From positions 228,501-292,500 of the forward strand of contig NZ_FXAM01000001.1 of the NCBI RefSeq assembly GCF_900155475.1: 64,000 nucleotides of DNA. The letters run 5' to 3'. Shown here piece by piece: positions 27,201-35,913 of the stretch. The translations under genes were made by a program, and so were the position numbers. The stretch comes from Methylomagnum ishizawai. Its GTDB lineage: Bacteria; Pseudomonadota; Gammaproteobacteria; Methylococcales; Methylococcaceae. How positions within the stretch are numbered: position 1 is the first letter of the stretch; each line of letters starts with the position of its first letter. The notes beneath the pieces are model-generated. The model saw only the letters and a list, made by a program, of their open reading frames with translations. It did not search any database and was not told where the DNA came from.

Positions 27201-30200
27201 GGGCGCCGGCGCGTCCATCGCCACCGATCCCGGCGGCAAAATCGCCCTCGTTTCCGACACCGGCATCCGCATCGACGGCACGCTCAGCGCCCCCGCCGGG
27301 ACGATCCAACTCACGATCAATCCCATCGGTGCCACGCTGGACCGGGGCTACGATCCCAACCAAGCCATCCGCCTCGGTCCCGATGCCCGCTTGCTGGCCC
27401 AGGGCGCGGTCGTCGCCCAGCCCAACAACGCCGGGTTGATATTGGGTCAGGTCGAAGCGGGCGGTACGGTCGCGCTCACCGCCCACCGGGGCTATGTGCT
27501 GATGGACCGGGACGCCGTGATCGATGTCTCCGGCACCGCTGCGCCGCTCGATATCCCCCAGGACAACCAGGGCGGCTATGCCCGGCGGCTGATTGGCTCG
27601 GACGGCGGCACTATCGCCTTGACCGCAGCGGAAGGCATCGTGGCCGATGGCAAACTCAGCGCCCAGGCCGGAGCCGCGCCCGGTGCCAGCGGCGGCGGCC
27701 TGAGCCTGACCCTGGACGCCCGGAGCCGGGGTTTCGCCACCGACAACCTGCCCGCCGACGCCCTGCCCATCCCCACCGGGGCACGCACGCTCCACCTCGC
27801 GCAGATCGCCACGGCCCAACTCGCGGCGGGCGCGGCCCTGGACGGCGCGATTCCCGCCAGCCTCAACGGCCAAGCCTATCTGGGCGCGGATCAAGTCGAG
27901 TGGGGCGGTTTCGCCAGCCTCGCGCTCAAAACCGCCGTCGCGGCTCCCGGTACACCGGGCTTCCAGGCGGAATTCCCTAAGCAGGGCAGCCTCCAGTTCG
28001 AGGGCGATGTCTCCCTGAAACTGGCCCAGTCCCTGACCTTGGACAGCCCCATCCTGGCCTGGAACCGTGGCCAGCCGGGCGATACCGGCACGGTGGACCT
28101 GAGCGCCAACAGCGCGACCTTGGGTTCCAGCCTGAACCGGACCGGCGCATATGGAACGCAGGGCGGCGACGGGCGTTTGAACATCAAGGCCGATTGGATC
28201 GACCTCACCGGCTCGACCGAACTCCAAGGCTTCCAGCAAACCGGCCTCCACAGCCGCAACGATATCCGCCTGATCGGCCTCAACCCCAACGCGGAAGGCG
28301 ATTTGCTCGGGCAATTCGCGGCGGCGGGCGAAATCGACCTCGCCGCCCGGCAAATCTATCCCAGCACCCTGAGCCAATTCACGCTGCAAATCGACCCGGC
28401 GCAAAACCCCGCCGGGCTCATCCGCATCCTGCCGGGCGACACCCAGGCCAAAGCTCCCTTGTCGGCGGGCGGACAACTGAATCTGTCAGCGGCGCGGATC
28501 GACAGCCAAGGCGTACTCCGCGCCCCCTTGGGCCAGATCAAGCTCGACGCTTCGCAAAGCCTGGATTTGGCGGCGGGCAGCCTGACCTCGGTTTCGGCGC
28601 AGGGTCTCATCATCCCGTTTGGCCGCACCCAGGGCGGATTGGATTGGATTTTCCCCTTGGGGGCCGATGACCGGATTATAGAGTCGCCACCCACCAAATC
28701 CATCCAACTCCAGGGTCCAGCGGTCCGGGTCGCCAGCGGGGCCAAACTCGACCTCTCAGGCGGCGGCGATTTGCAGGCGTTCGAGTTCATCCAGGGACCG
28801 GGCGGTTCCACCGACCAACTCGATCCCAACGATCCCGGCTATCTTGACGGTTCGTTCAGCTACCAAGAGAAATACGCGATCCTGCCCCAATTCGGCAGCG
28901 CCTATGCGCCCTACGATCCCATCGAATTCCAGGCTTCCGGCCTGAAGCTGGGCGATAGCATCTATCTGGGCGCGGGTAGCGGCCTGCCCGCCGGGCGCTA
29001 TGTTTTGTTGCCCGCCCATTACGCGCTGTTGCCGGGCGCTTTCCTGGTCACGCCGCAAACCGGCACCACCGACCTGCCCATGGGTTCGCATTACACCCGG
29101 CTGGATGGCTCGACCGTGGTCGCGGGTTATCGCTACACGGCGGATACCGGGTTTCGTGACGCCCGCACTAGCGGCTATACAGTCGAACCGGGCCGCATCG
29201 CCCGCACCCGCTCGGAATACGAAATCCATCGCGCCAACGCTTTCTATCCCCAACGCGCCCAGGATCAAGACCAAACCACGCCGCGCCTGCCCCTGGACGC
29301 GGGCAGTCTCGTGGTCGCGGCGGATCAATCCCTGCAACTGGCGGGCACGCTCGCGGCCAGTGCCGCGAACGGCGGACGCGGCGGACGCGGCGGACGGGTG
29401 GATATTGCCGCCAGCCGCTTGAGCATCGTCCCCACCGAAGCCAACGCGGACAGCGTGGACGATGGCAGCGTCGCCCTCGCCGCCGCCGACCTCAACCGGC
29501 TGAATGTGGAAAGCCTCCTGCTTGGCGGCAGCCGCAGCAGCGGCGACGATGGCACGACCCGCCTCAACCTCACCGCCCAATCCGTGACCGTCGCTCCCGG
29601 CACCTCGTTGCAAGGCCAGGAAATCATCCTGGCGGCCCAGGACCGGGTGGACATCGGCGCGGGAGCCACGTTGCAAGCCCAAGGCAAAGCCGTCGCGGGC
29701 GATGGCGTTTGGCAAATCGGCGCGGCGGACGGGACTTACACCGGCAGCGCCTGGGTGCGGCTCTCGACCGGCCCGCAAATCGACCTCAAAACCGACCCGC
29801 TGGCTGATGCGGCGCATACCGGCAGTCTCGCCGTCAACGCCGGTGCGGTGTTGAGCGCCACCGGCTCGATGGGGCTGTATGGCACCGTGGATAACCGGCT
29901 ACAGGGCAATCTAAAAATGGACGGCGGCTCCCTGGCCCTGGGCGCGGAGCGGATCAGCCTGGGCAGCGCGCCCGCCGCCACGCCGGGCTTGGTCCTCGGC
30001 GATGCTTTGCTGAATTCGCTCAAGGTGGATGAATTGCGCCTGACCGCGGCTGGCAGCCTGGATGTCTACGGCGACGCCGGGGTGAACGCCCAAAGCCTGG
30101 TGGTGCAAAGCGCCGGGCTGCGCGGATGGGGCGCGGCGGGACAAACGGCCCGGATCACGGCGGATCAAGTGAGCTTCACTAACCCCGACGGCGCGACAGC

Positions 30201-33200
30201 GACCGATTCCGGCACCGGGCTGGGCGATTTGGTGGTCACGGCCCAGCAAATCCAAACCGGTTCCGGCGACCAAACCTGGAACGGCTTCCACAGCATTTCG
30301 CTCATGGCCAGCGATGCTTTCCTGGTGGCGGGCACTACCACTTGGCGGGTGGACAGCGATTTGTCGATAGCTACCGGCAAGCTCGCCGCCCTGGCCGGGG
30401 CCAACCTCGCCCTGGACGCGGGCAGCCACCGCGTCACGCTCGACCCGCTCGCGGGTGGGAAATCCGCCAGCGTGGCCGAGGGCTTGGGAGCCCGCTTGGA
30501 TATCCAAGCCGCATCGATCTCGGTGGCGACACCCATCGTCCTGCCCGCAGGCTCCCTGAGTTTGGCCGCGAGCGGCGACATCGCCCTGAACAGCGGTACC
30601 TTGCTCGACGCCGGAGGCCGGGCGGTGACTTTGGGGGGGAAAACGCTGTACGCGCCGGGCGGCAGCGTGGCCCTGTCCTCGGCAGCGGGCAATATCGACT
30701 TGGCGGCGGGGGCGCGGATCACGGTGGCGGCGGACGCGGGCGGCGGCGATGCTGGCAGCCTGGAATTCTCGGCGGGACAAGGCCGGGTCAATCTGGACGG
30801 CGGCTTGTCGGCGCAAGCGGGCCAGGCGGGCGCGGGCGGCTCGTTCAGCCTGGACGCGCTGAACTTGGGCCTGGCCCATTTCTCCGCGCTGAACACCCAG
30901 CTACAAGCCGCCGGTTTCAGCGAGAGCCTTGCCCTGCGGTTCAGGCAAGGCGATATCGCCATCGCCCAGGGCGATACGGTCCGCGCCCATAGCCTCAATC
31001 TCACCGCCGATAACGGCAGTATCGCCCTGTCTGGCAGCCTCGACGCCCGCGGCGAACAGGGCGGCACGGTAGCCTTGAACGCCGGGCAAACCGTGCGGTT
31101 GACCGGCACGGCCCGGATCAAAGCCAGCGCCACGGCCAGCGACGGCGATGGCGGGACGGTGGTCCTCAATGCGCTGGGCGATGGTAGCCGCGCCAGCGGG
31201 GTCCAGATCGAAGCGGGCGCGAATATCGACGTGGCGGCGGGCGGCAGCGGTCAAGGCGGCACGGTGCGGGTGCGGGCCGGGCGGGTCGGCACGGACGATG
31301 CCGCCGTCGCCATCGCCCCCGGCACGGTCAGCGGCGTGGCCACGCTGGAAGTGGAAGCGGTGCGGGTCTACCGCGACATACCGCTGACCAATGCCAATAT
31401 CGCCGCTTGGTATGCGGAGACTGCGGCCTATATGGACGCCGCCACCAATAACCCCGATCTGCAAACCCGGCTCGGCGGTTTCCAATTGACGCCCGGACTC
31501 GATATCCAGGCCAGCGGCGACTTGAACCTCGACCTGGGCGGCAGCCTCGCGGGCCATGCCTGGACCGCGACCAGCAGTGCCCAGGTCTGGACCACCCGCC
31601 TGGACGATATCGCCGGGCCGGTCGGCGGCCTGACCCAGATCGGCTCCGACGGCACGGCGCGGACCTTGACCGCCGGGACTTCCAGCCTGCTGGGCAGCGA
31701 CGGCAGCTATTATTTCGACGCCGATCCGGCCTCGCCCACGTTCCGGCAATTGTTCGTGCGGGTCTTCCCCAGCGGCGGCAACCGCTACGATCCCGGCCAA
31801 ATCAAGGGCGATTTGGTCGAAGCCAATGGCTGGGACTTCTCGTTCCCGGACAGCCAGGGCAACGCCTGGCGCTTCGGTCCCGACCAGGTGCCGGGCCATC
31901 TGACATTACGGGCGGCGGGCGGCTTGACGATAGGCCAGAATCTCTCCGATGGCTTCGTCACCTATAACGCCCAATCCTTGGCGAACTTCTTCCAGATCGA
32001 CGGCGCGGCTCCCAACTTGCTGGATACCCTGATGCCGCAACCCGGTTTCTCCTGGAGCTACCGGCTGGCGGCGGGCGCGGACCTCGGCAGTGCCGATCCC
32101 GCAGCGACCGCGGGCGCGGCCCACGACCTCGTCATCGGCGCGGGTGCCTCGGTACGCACCGGCACCGGCGATATCAGCGCCACGGCCAGCGGCGATATCA
32201 AGCTTACCGACTCGCGCTCCACGATCTATACGGCGGGCCGTCCCACCGACGCCCAGCGCTACGGCAGCTTCGGTTTCGACCTGACCCGCAAAGCCTTCTA
32301 CGCCGAATATCCGGTCGATGGCGGCGATCTGAGCCTCAGCGCCCAGGGCGATATCATCGGCGCGGCCACATCGCAATTGATGTCGGATTGGCTGGTGCGT
32401 ACCGGCAGTTGGAACCCCGACGACGGCATCGACACCAAGGACCGGCCCACAGCCTGGGGTATCGCTTTCGATAACCTGGTGGTGGCGGGTTCGAGCGATG
32501 CCGAAACCCAGAACCTCAAATTCGGCTTCCGGCAAAACCTGGGCGCTTTGGGTGGCGGCGATATCACGGTGCGGGCGGGTGGCACGGTGCGCGACCTCTC
32601 GGCCATGCTGCCGACCACGGCCAAACCCACCGGGTCAGTCGGCGGCGACGGCCAAATCACTCAGAATACCCAGCGGGTGCGTGGCGGCGGGGATTTGCGG
32701 ATCACGGCGGGCGGGGATATCGCGGGCGGGGTGTTCTATGTGGAACAGGGCACGGCCCAACTGACCGCCCAGGGCGCGGTGATCGGCGGTTCCCAATACA
32801 CGGCGGGTCCGGTGTTCGCCTTGGGCGATGCCCGGTTCGAGGTCCGTGCAGCCCAGGGCATCGCGGTGGGCGCGGCCTTGAATCCCTTCACGCTCACGGC
32901 CTCCGCATACACCGACAAGACGGCTTATTTCTCCACCTATTCGGCCCAATCCAGCCTCAACCTGCAAAGCTCGGCGGGCACGGTGGCGCTCAACAACGAC
33001 ACCGGCATCATCCAGCAAAACTATCTCCTGTACGACGCCACCACGCCCGACGGACGCCCGGTGTTGAGCGATATCGACGCCGCCCGGATGCTGACCCTCT
33101 ATCCCGGCTCGCTGCAAGCCTACGCCCTCGGTGGCGGGCTTGTGGTCGGGCATTCCTTCGACCTGTTCCCGGCGGCGCAGGGCGATTTGGAGTTGCTGGC

Positions 33201-34929
33201 CGACGGCGATATCCATTTCGACCAGGGCGGGCAGGTGTTCATCAACCAATCCGACACCGACCCCGCGCTGCTGCTACCGGTCTCGGCTCCCCAAGCCAGC
33301 CTCAACGACGCCGCCAAGCGGCTGGATATTTTCAACCTCGCCAATACCGATTTCCTGCACGCCACCGTGCCGGTCCACCAGGACGATCCCGACCCGGTGC
33401 TGATCGCCTCCGAACACGGCGATATCGTGTCGGACCACGCCTCCCTACTGGTTACCGCCGAACCTGCCGAAGTCAGCGCAGGCCGGGATATCGTGGGACT
33501 GGGACTCGAACTCCAGAACCTCCGTGCCAGCGATATTTCCGAAATCCGGGCCGGGCGCGATATCCGTTTTCCCATCCTCCGCGACCCCGTTACCGGCGAC
33601 TTGGACAGCAGCCTCGACGGCCTGCCGATCTCGGCGGCGGGACCGGGCCAGTTGCAGGTGCTGGCCGGGCGCGACCTCGACCTCGGCACTTCGGCGGGCA
33701 TCACCACCCTGGGGAATCTGACCAATCCCGCGCTTCCCGCAGGCGGGGCGTCGATAACGGCCTGGGCCGGTTTGGGCCGGGCACCGGATTATCCAGGCTT
33801 CATCCAGACCTATCTGCAAGGCCGTTATGCCGGGCCGTTGACCTTGTACATGCGGGCCTTGCTGGGCGACCCCAACTTGGACAGCGCCACCGCCCTGGCC
33901 CGCTTTCAAGCCTTGCCCGCCGTGCGCCAGCGGGAATTGATCCTGGCCGTGCTGTTCCGGGAACTCAAGGCCGCCGGGATCGCCGCCGCCCGGACCACCG
34001 ATCCTGTCCGCCGCGCCGCCGCCTACCGCCGCGGCGAACAAGCCATCGCCACGCTATTGCCGGGGCAGGATGACCAAGGCGATATGAAGCTGTTCTTCAG
34101 CAAGATACAAACCCTGGACGGCGGCGATATCCAACTCATGGCCCCCGGCGGCTTGATCGATGTCGGACTCGCGACTGCCTTCAGCGGCAACAAGACGGCG
34201 GCGGATTTGGGTATCGTGGCGCAGCGCTCGGGGCGGATCGAGGCGCTGTCGCAGGGCGATTTCCGGGTGAACCAATCCAGGGTGTTCACCCTGGGCGGGG
34301 GCGATATCACCCTGTGGTCGGAACAAGGCGATATCGACGCCGGGCGCGGGGCCAAGGCGGCGCTGTCGGCTCCTTCTCCTACTTACAGCTTCGATGCCAA
34401 AGGCAATCTGGTGGTGGTGTTCCCGGCGGCGGTGTCGGGCAGCGGCATCCGGGCGCAATCGGGTTCCACCGGCGCCGATATCGGCGCGGGCGACACCGCC
34501 GCCAGCCCCTTGACCGGCATCTTCGGCGACCGCGCCCGCACCGCCCGCTTCGGCGATGTCACCCTGGTCGCCCCCCGCGGCGTGGTCAACGCGGGCGAGG
34601 CCGGGATCGGCGGCAAGAATGTCGCCATCGCCGCCACCGCCATCATCGGCGTGTCCAATATCCAAGTGACCGGCAATCTGACCGGGGCACCGCCGCCCCC
34701 GCCCTCCCTGACGGCGGTGCTGACCGGGGCCAACACCCTGGCCGCAGGCGCGAACACCGCCGCCCAATCGGCCTTGGACGACAACCTCGCCGCCACCCGC
34801 GCACAGGTCCAAACCCCGGCGACCGGACCCGCCGAACCGGCCCAACAATCCAGCCTCCATGCCCAGGTGGTCGGCTTCGGCCAGTGCAGCCTGGGTGATA
34901 TCCGCCGCGGCAGCGACGGTTGCCGTTGA
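24268..34929 (+). CDS. Giant filamentous haemagglutinin-type exoprotein (TPS domain, DUF3739-like end)
   Basis: 3553 residues. The start is ATG 24268 (TTG at 24265 is adjacent). A short Arg-rich n-region and core GLLLCGGIGAARA form the signal peptide. Residues about 35-290 are the two-partner-secretion domain with NWQSFDIG, VALNRI and the diagnostic VNPNG near residue 119. A very long repetitive beta-helix follows, dominated by GGxIxLxAxG strands and containing small low-complexity runs (DPDPDP, GGRGGRGGR). Residues from about 3150 (ITAWAGLGRAPDYPGFIQTYL, then LFFSKIQTLDGGDIQLMAPGG) match the DUF3739 region of this family. Such proteins are exported by an outer-membrane TpsB/FhaC partner and act as adhesins; no partner gene is in the window. 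Confidence 0.9.
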   Translation: MGRTRRDRRAGGWHLRRAVRGLLLCGGIGAARAELPVPAAAWATAGQATREVVGNAMTIHQQTDKAILNWQSFDIGLNNAVHFKQPGPAAVALNRIGPGDQPSRILGTLDANGQVYLVNPNGFVFGPGAQVNVNSLVASTLNISDAAFNSGLTKLINQSQGSEPVAALTGTGQVYRQDAQGRPLLDAHGQPLKISIETQPGSRIASNAAGGRILLVAPAIVNQGTVSAPDGQVVLAAATDKVYLQEADADSKLRGILVEVKTGGDIQNLGKLVAARGNVTALGYMIHQQGRVSASTSVSLNGTVRLLAREGAAIERDSNGALHLVPQTTRRASDLGDGLGLQATVSLDAGSTTRVDLDASKGKAVDEQAQTPSRVEIGGGKIVMAAGSALVAHGGQVDLTASAHPAHPLLATTADNPSRIVLEPGSRIDVSGSRKTVLPMSRNVVSVELRDNELRDSPLQKDGILHGQTVQVDIRKGTPLADISGAIARIRRSVQERNANGGTVNLESEGDVLFGQGAVVDVSGGAVRYLDGWLKTTQLVSGDQVYDIAQADPNRHYDALLGRFSLLHPRWNITQTWDLPGPVGQGRFEQGYTEGQSAGTLNIQARDLSLDGTVKAATVADRYQRAISERPAGGTLSIDLAWSGQRQQAVEFRNLGAPLKLSASDPVSGFGADGTPPTLVLGNELFRGGVQKLQISSGGRIAIAQDTDLELPAAGSLDLDGGAVSVEGNISAPSGSITLATQHIAGAAETLSGDLQLGAATRLDTSGLWVNDQPGNRQTLDPVALPIAGGSIALHAVGGLDLAEGSRISADGGAWLAKNGKVTAGAGGSIALGVAGNTPTTLALGASLSAHGLSAGGSLAITANAIRVGADPDPDPAEAAATQLNLAPDTLAYGGFGQIALTANGGDLSIAPGTALDLRLETWELDRAYPAQASGTPLAGFSHAVLQPEAFRTPVDLTLTLDHDAQVGAYDPQHSLSLGAGASIATDPGGKIALVSDTGIRIDGTLSAPAGTIQLTINPIGATLDRGYDPNQAIRLGPDARLLAQGAVVAQPNNAGLILGQVEAGGTVALTAHRGYVLMDRDAVIDVSGTAAPLDIPQDNQGGYARRLIGSDGGTIALTAAEGIVADGKLSAQAGAAPGASGGGLSLTLDARSRGFATDNLPADALPIPTGARTLHLAQIATAQLAAGAALDGAIPASLNGQAYLGADQVEWGGFASLALKTAVAAPGTPGFQAEFPKQGSLQFEGDVSLKLAQSLTLDSPILAWNRGQPGDTGTVDLSANSATLGSSLNRTGAYGTQGGDGRLNIKADWIDLTGSTELQGFQQTGLHSRNDIRLIGLNPNAEGDLLGQFAAAGEIDLAARQIYPSTLSQFTLQIDPAQNPAGLIRILPGDTQAKAPLSAGGQLNLSAARIDSQGVLRAPLGQIKLDASQSLDLAAGSLTSVSAQGLIIPFGRTQGGLDWIFPLGADDRIIESPPTKSIQLQGPAVRVASGAKLDLSGGGDLQAFEFIQGPGGSTDQLDPNDPGYLDGSFSYQEKYAILPQFGSAYAPYDPIEFQASGLKLGDSIYLGAGSGLPAGRYVLLPAHYALLPGAFLVTPQTGTTDLPMGSHYTRLDGSTVVAGYRYTADTGFRDARTSGYTVEPGRIARTRSEYEIHRANAFYPQRAQDQDQTTPRLPLDAGSLVVAADQSLQLAGTLAASAANGGRGGRGGRVDIAASRLSIVPTEANADSVDDGSVALAAADLNRLNVESLLLGGSRSSGDDGTTRLNLTAQSVTVAPGTSLQGQEIILAAQDRVDIGAGATLQAQGKAVAGDGVWQIGAADGTYTGSAWVRLSTGPQIDLKTDPLADAAHTGSLAVNAGAVLSATGSMGLYGTVDNRLQGNLKMDGGSLALGAERISLGSAPAATPGLVLGDALLNSLKVDELRLTAAGSLDVYGDAGVNAQSLVVQSAGLRGWGAAGQTARITADQVSFTNPDGATATDSGTGLGDLVVTAQQIQTGSGDQTWNGFHSISLMASDAFLVAGTTTWRVDSDLSIATGKLAALAGANLALDAGSHRVTLDPLAGGKSASVAEGLGARLDIQAASISVATPIVLPAGSLSLAASGDIALNSGTLLDAGGRAVTLGGKTLYAPGGSVALSSAAGNIDLAAGARITVAADAGGGDAGSLEFSAGQGRVNLDGGLSAQAGQAGAGGSFSLDALNLGLAHFSALNTQLQAAGFSESLALRFRQGDIAIAQGDTVRAHSLNLTADNGSIALSGSLDARGEQGGTVALNAGQTVRLTGTARIKASATASDGDGGTVVLNALGDGSRASGVQIEAGANIDVAAGGSGQGGTVRVRAGRVGTDDAAVAIAPGTVSGVATLEVEAVRVYRDIPLTNANIAAWYAETAAYMDAATNNPDLQTRLGGFQLTPGLDIQASGDLNLDLGGSLAGHAWTATSSAQVWTTRLDDIAGPVGGLTQIGSDGTARTLTAGTSSLLGSDGSYYFDADPASPTFRQLFVRVFPSGGNRYDPGQIKGDLVEANGWDFSFPDSQGNAWRFGPDQVPGHLTLRAAGGLTIGQNLSDGFVTYNAQSLANFFQIDGAAPNLLDTLMPQPGFSWSYRLAAGADLGSADPAATAGAAHDLVIGAGASVRTGTGDISATASGDIKLTDSRSTIYTAGRPTDAQRYGSFGFDLTRKAFYAEYPVDGGDLSLSAQGDIIGAATSQLMSDWLVRTGSWNPDDGIDTKDRPTAWGIAFDNLVVAGSSDAETQNLKFGFRQNLGALGGGDITVRAGGTVRDLSAMLPTTAKPTGSVGGDGQITQNTQRVRGGGDLRITAGGDIAGGVFYVEQGTAQLTAQGAVIGGSQYTAGPVFALGDARFEVRAAQGIAVGAALNPFTLTASAYTDKTAYFSTYSAQSSLNLQSSAGTVALNNDTGIIQQNYLLYDATTPDGRPVLSDIDAARMLTLYPGSLQAYALGGGLVVGHSFDLFPAAQGDLELLADGDIHFDQGGQVFINQSDTDPALLLPVSAPQASLNDAAKRLDIFNLANTDFLHATVPVHQDDPDPVLIASEHGDIVSDHASLLVTAEPAEVSAGRDIVGLGLELQNLRASDISEIRAGRDIRFPILRDPVTGDLDSSLDGLPISAAGPGQLQVLAGRDLDLGTSAGITTLGNLTNPALPAGGASITAWAGLGRAPDYPGFIQTYLQGRYAGPLTLYMRALLGDPNLDSATALARFQALPAVRQRELILAVLFRELKAAGIAAARTTDPVRRAAAYRRGEQAIATLLPGQDDQGDMKLFFSKIQTLDGGDIQLMAPGGLIDVGLATAFSGNKTAADLGIVAQRSGRIEALSQGDFRVNQSRVFTLGGGDITLWSEQGDIDAGRGAKAALSAPSPTYSFDAKGNLVVVFPAAVSGSGIRAQSGSTGADIGAGDTAASPLTGIFGDRARTARFGDVTLVAPRGVVNAGEAGIGGKNVAIAATAIIGVSNIQVTGNLTGAPPPPPSLTAVLTGANTLAAGANTAAQSALDDNLAATRAQVQTPATGPAEPAQQSSLHAQVVGFGQCSLGDIRRGSDGCR

Positions 34930-35043
34930 TCTCCCCGGTGCCCACGCGGCGTGTGGGAACCCGGAAAATACCGTGTATGCTGTGCCGCCAAACCGGCCGC
35001 CGCCGCGCGACCCCGCTCCCATCCCCGCACAGGAAGTCCTCGC

Positions 35044-35859
35044 ATGTCCCATCCCGTCCCGGAATCCACCCTGCCCGCCCTGGTCCAGGGCGAACTCACC
35101 CTGATCGGTGGCCTCAACGAGCGGCTGTTCCGCCTGCTCGCCGCCATCGCCAGCACCGGCTCCATCACCCAGGCCGCCCGCGCCATCGGCATGAGCTACA
35201 AAGGCGCTTGGGAGTTGATCGACCGCGCCAACAACCTGTCGCCAGAACTGCTGGTGGATAGCAGCCCCGGTGGCCGGGCCGGTGGCGGTACCCGGCTGAC
35301 CCCGGCCGGCCAGGAATTGCTCAACCTGTTCCAGCGGCTGCAAGAGGAACACCGCGTCTTCCTCGACCGGCTCAACCGGGAACTGGCCGCCAATCCCAAT
35401 TTCAGGTTCCTGCACCGCCGCTTCGGGATGAAATCCAGCGCCCGCAACCAGTTGTTCGGCAACGTCAAGCGCGTGGTGCCGGGCGCGGTGAACGCGGAGG
35501 CGATCATCGCGCTCAAGGGCGGCGACGAACTGGTCGCCGCCGTGACCCACAAGGCGGTGGAAACCCTGGGGATCGAAGCTGGCCGGGAAGTGGTGGCCCT
35601 GGTCAAAGCGCCACAGGTTGTCGTGGTCAAGGACTTCGGCGGCTACCGGCTCTCGGCCCGCAACCAGTTGGCGGGCGTCGTCGAGCGGGTGCAGCGCGGG
35701 GCGGTCAGTGCGGAAGTGGTCATCAAGTTGGCGGGAGGGGATGCCTTGGCGGCCAGTATCACCAACGACAGCGTGGACCAATTGGATATCAAGGAGGGTG
35801 AGGCGGCGACCGCCGTGTTCAAAGCGGGGGCGGTGATTTTGGGCGTCGCCGAGCGGTAG
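35044..35859 (+). CDS. modE: Molybdenum-dependent transcriptional regulator ModE
   Basis: 271 residues, near the 262 of E. coli ModE. The N-terminal winged helix has FRLLAAIASTGSITQAARAIGMSYKGAWELID. Two tandem MOP/TOBE domains follow, each opening with LSARNQLxGxV or SARNQLFGNV and carrying GAVNAE or GAVSAE motifs that bind molybdate. ModE normally represses modABC and activates molybdoenzyme genes when molybdate is bound. No modABC genes are in the window; the gene stands alone between the giant exoprotein and a convergent MscS gene. The ATG at 35044 is preceded by AGGAAG; in-frame upstream codons have no homology. Confidence 0.92.
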   Translation: MSHPVPESTLPALVQGELTLIGGLNERLFRLLAAIASTGSITQAARAIGMSYKGAWELIDRANNLSPELLVDSSPGGRAGGGTRLTPAGQELLNLFQRLQEEHRVFLDRLNRELAANPNFRFLHRRFGMKSSARNQLFGNVKRVVPGAVNAEAIIALKGGDELVAAVTHKAVETLGIEAGREVVALVKAPQVVVVKDFGGYRLSARNQLAGVVERVQRGAVSAEVVIKLAGGDALAASITNDSVDQLDIKEGEAATAVFKAGAVILGVAER

Positions 35860-35913
35860 GGACTTCCGCCGGTTCCCAAGCGGCGTTGGGGAACCGGCGG
35901 GAACGGGGGGAAC

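Noticed and set aside
34054..35781. 575-codon minus-strand frame across the exoprotein end and modE
   Set aside because: It crosses two real plus-strand genes and has no recognisable domain.
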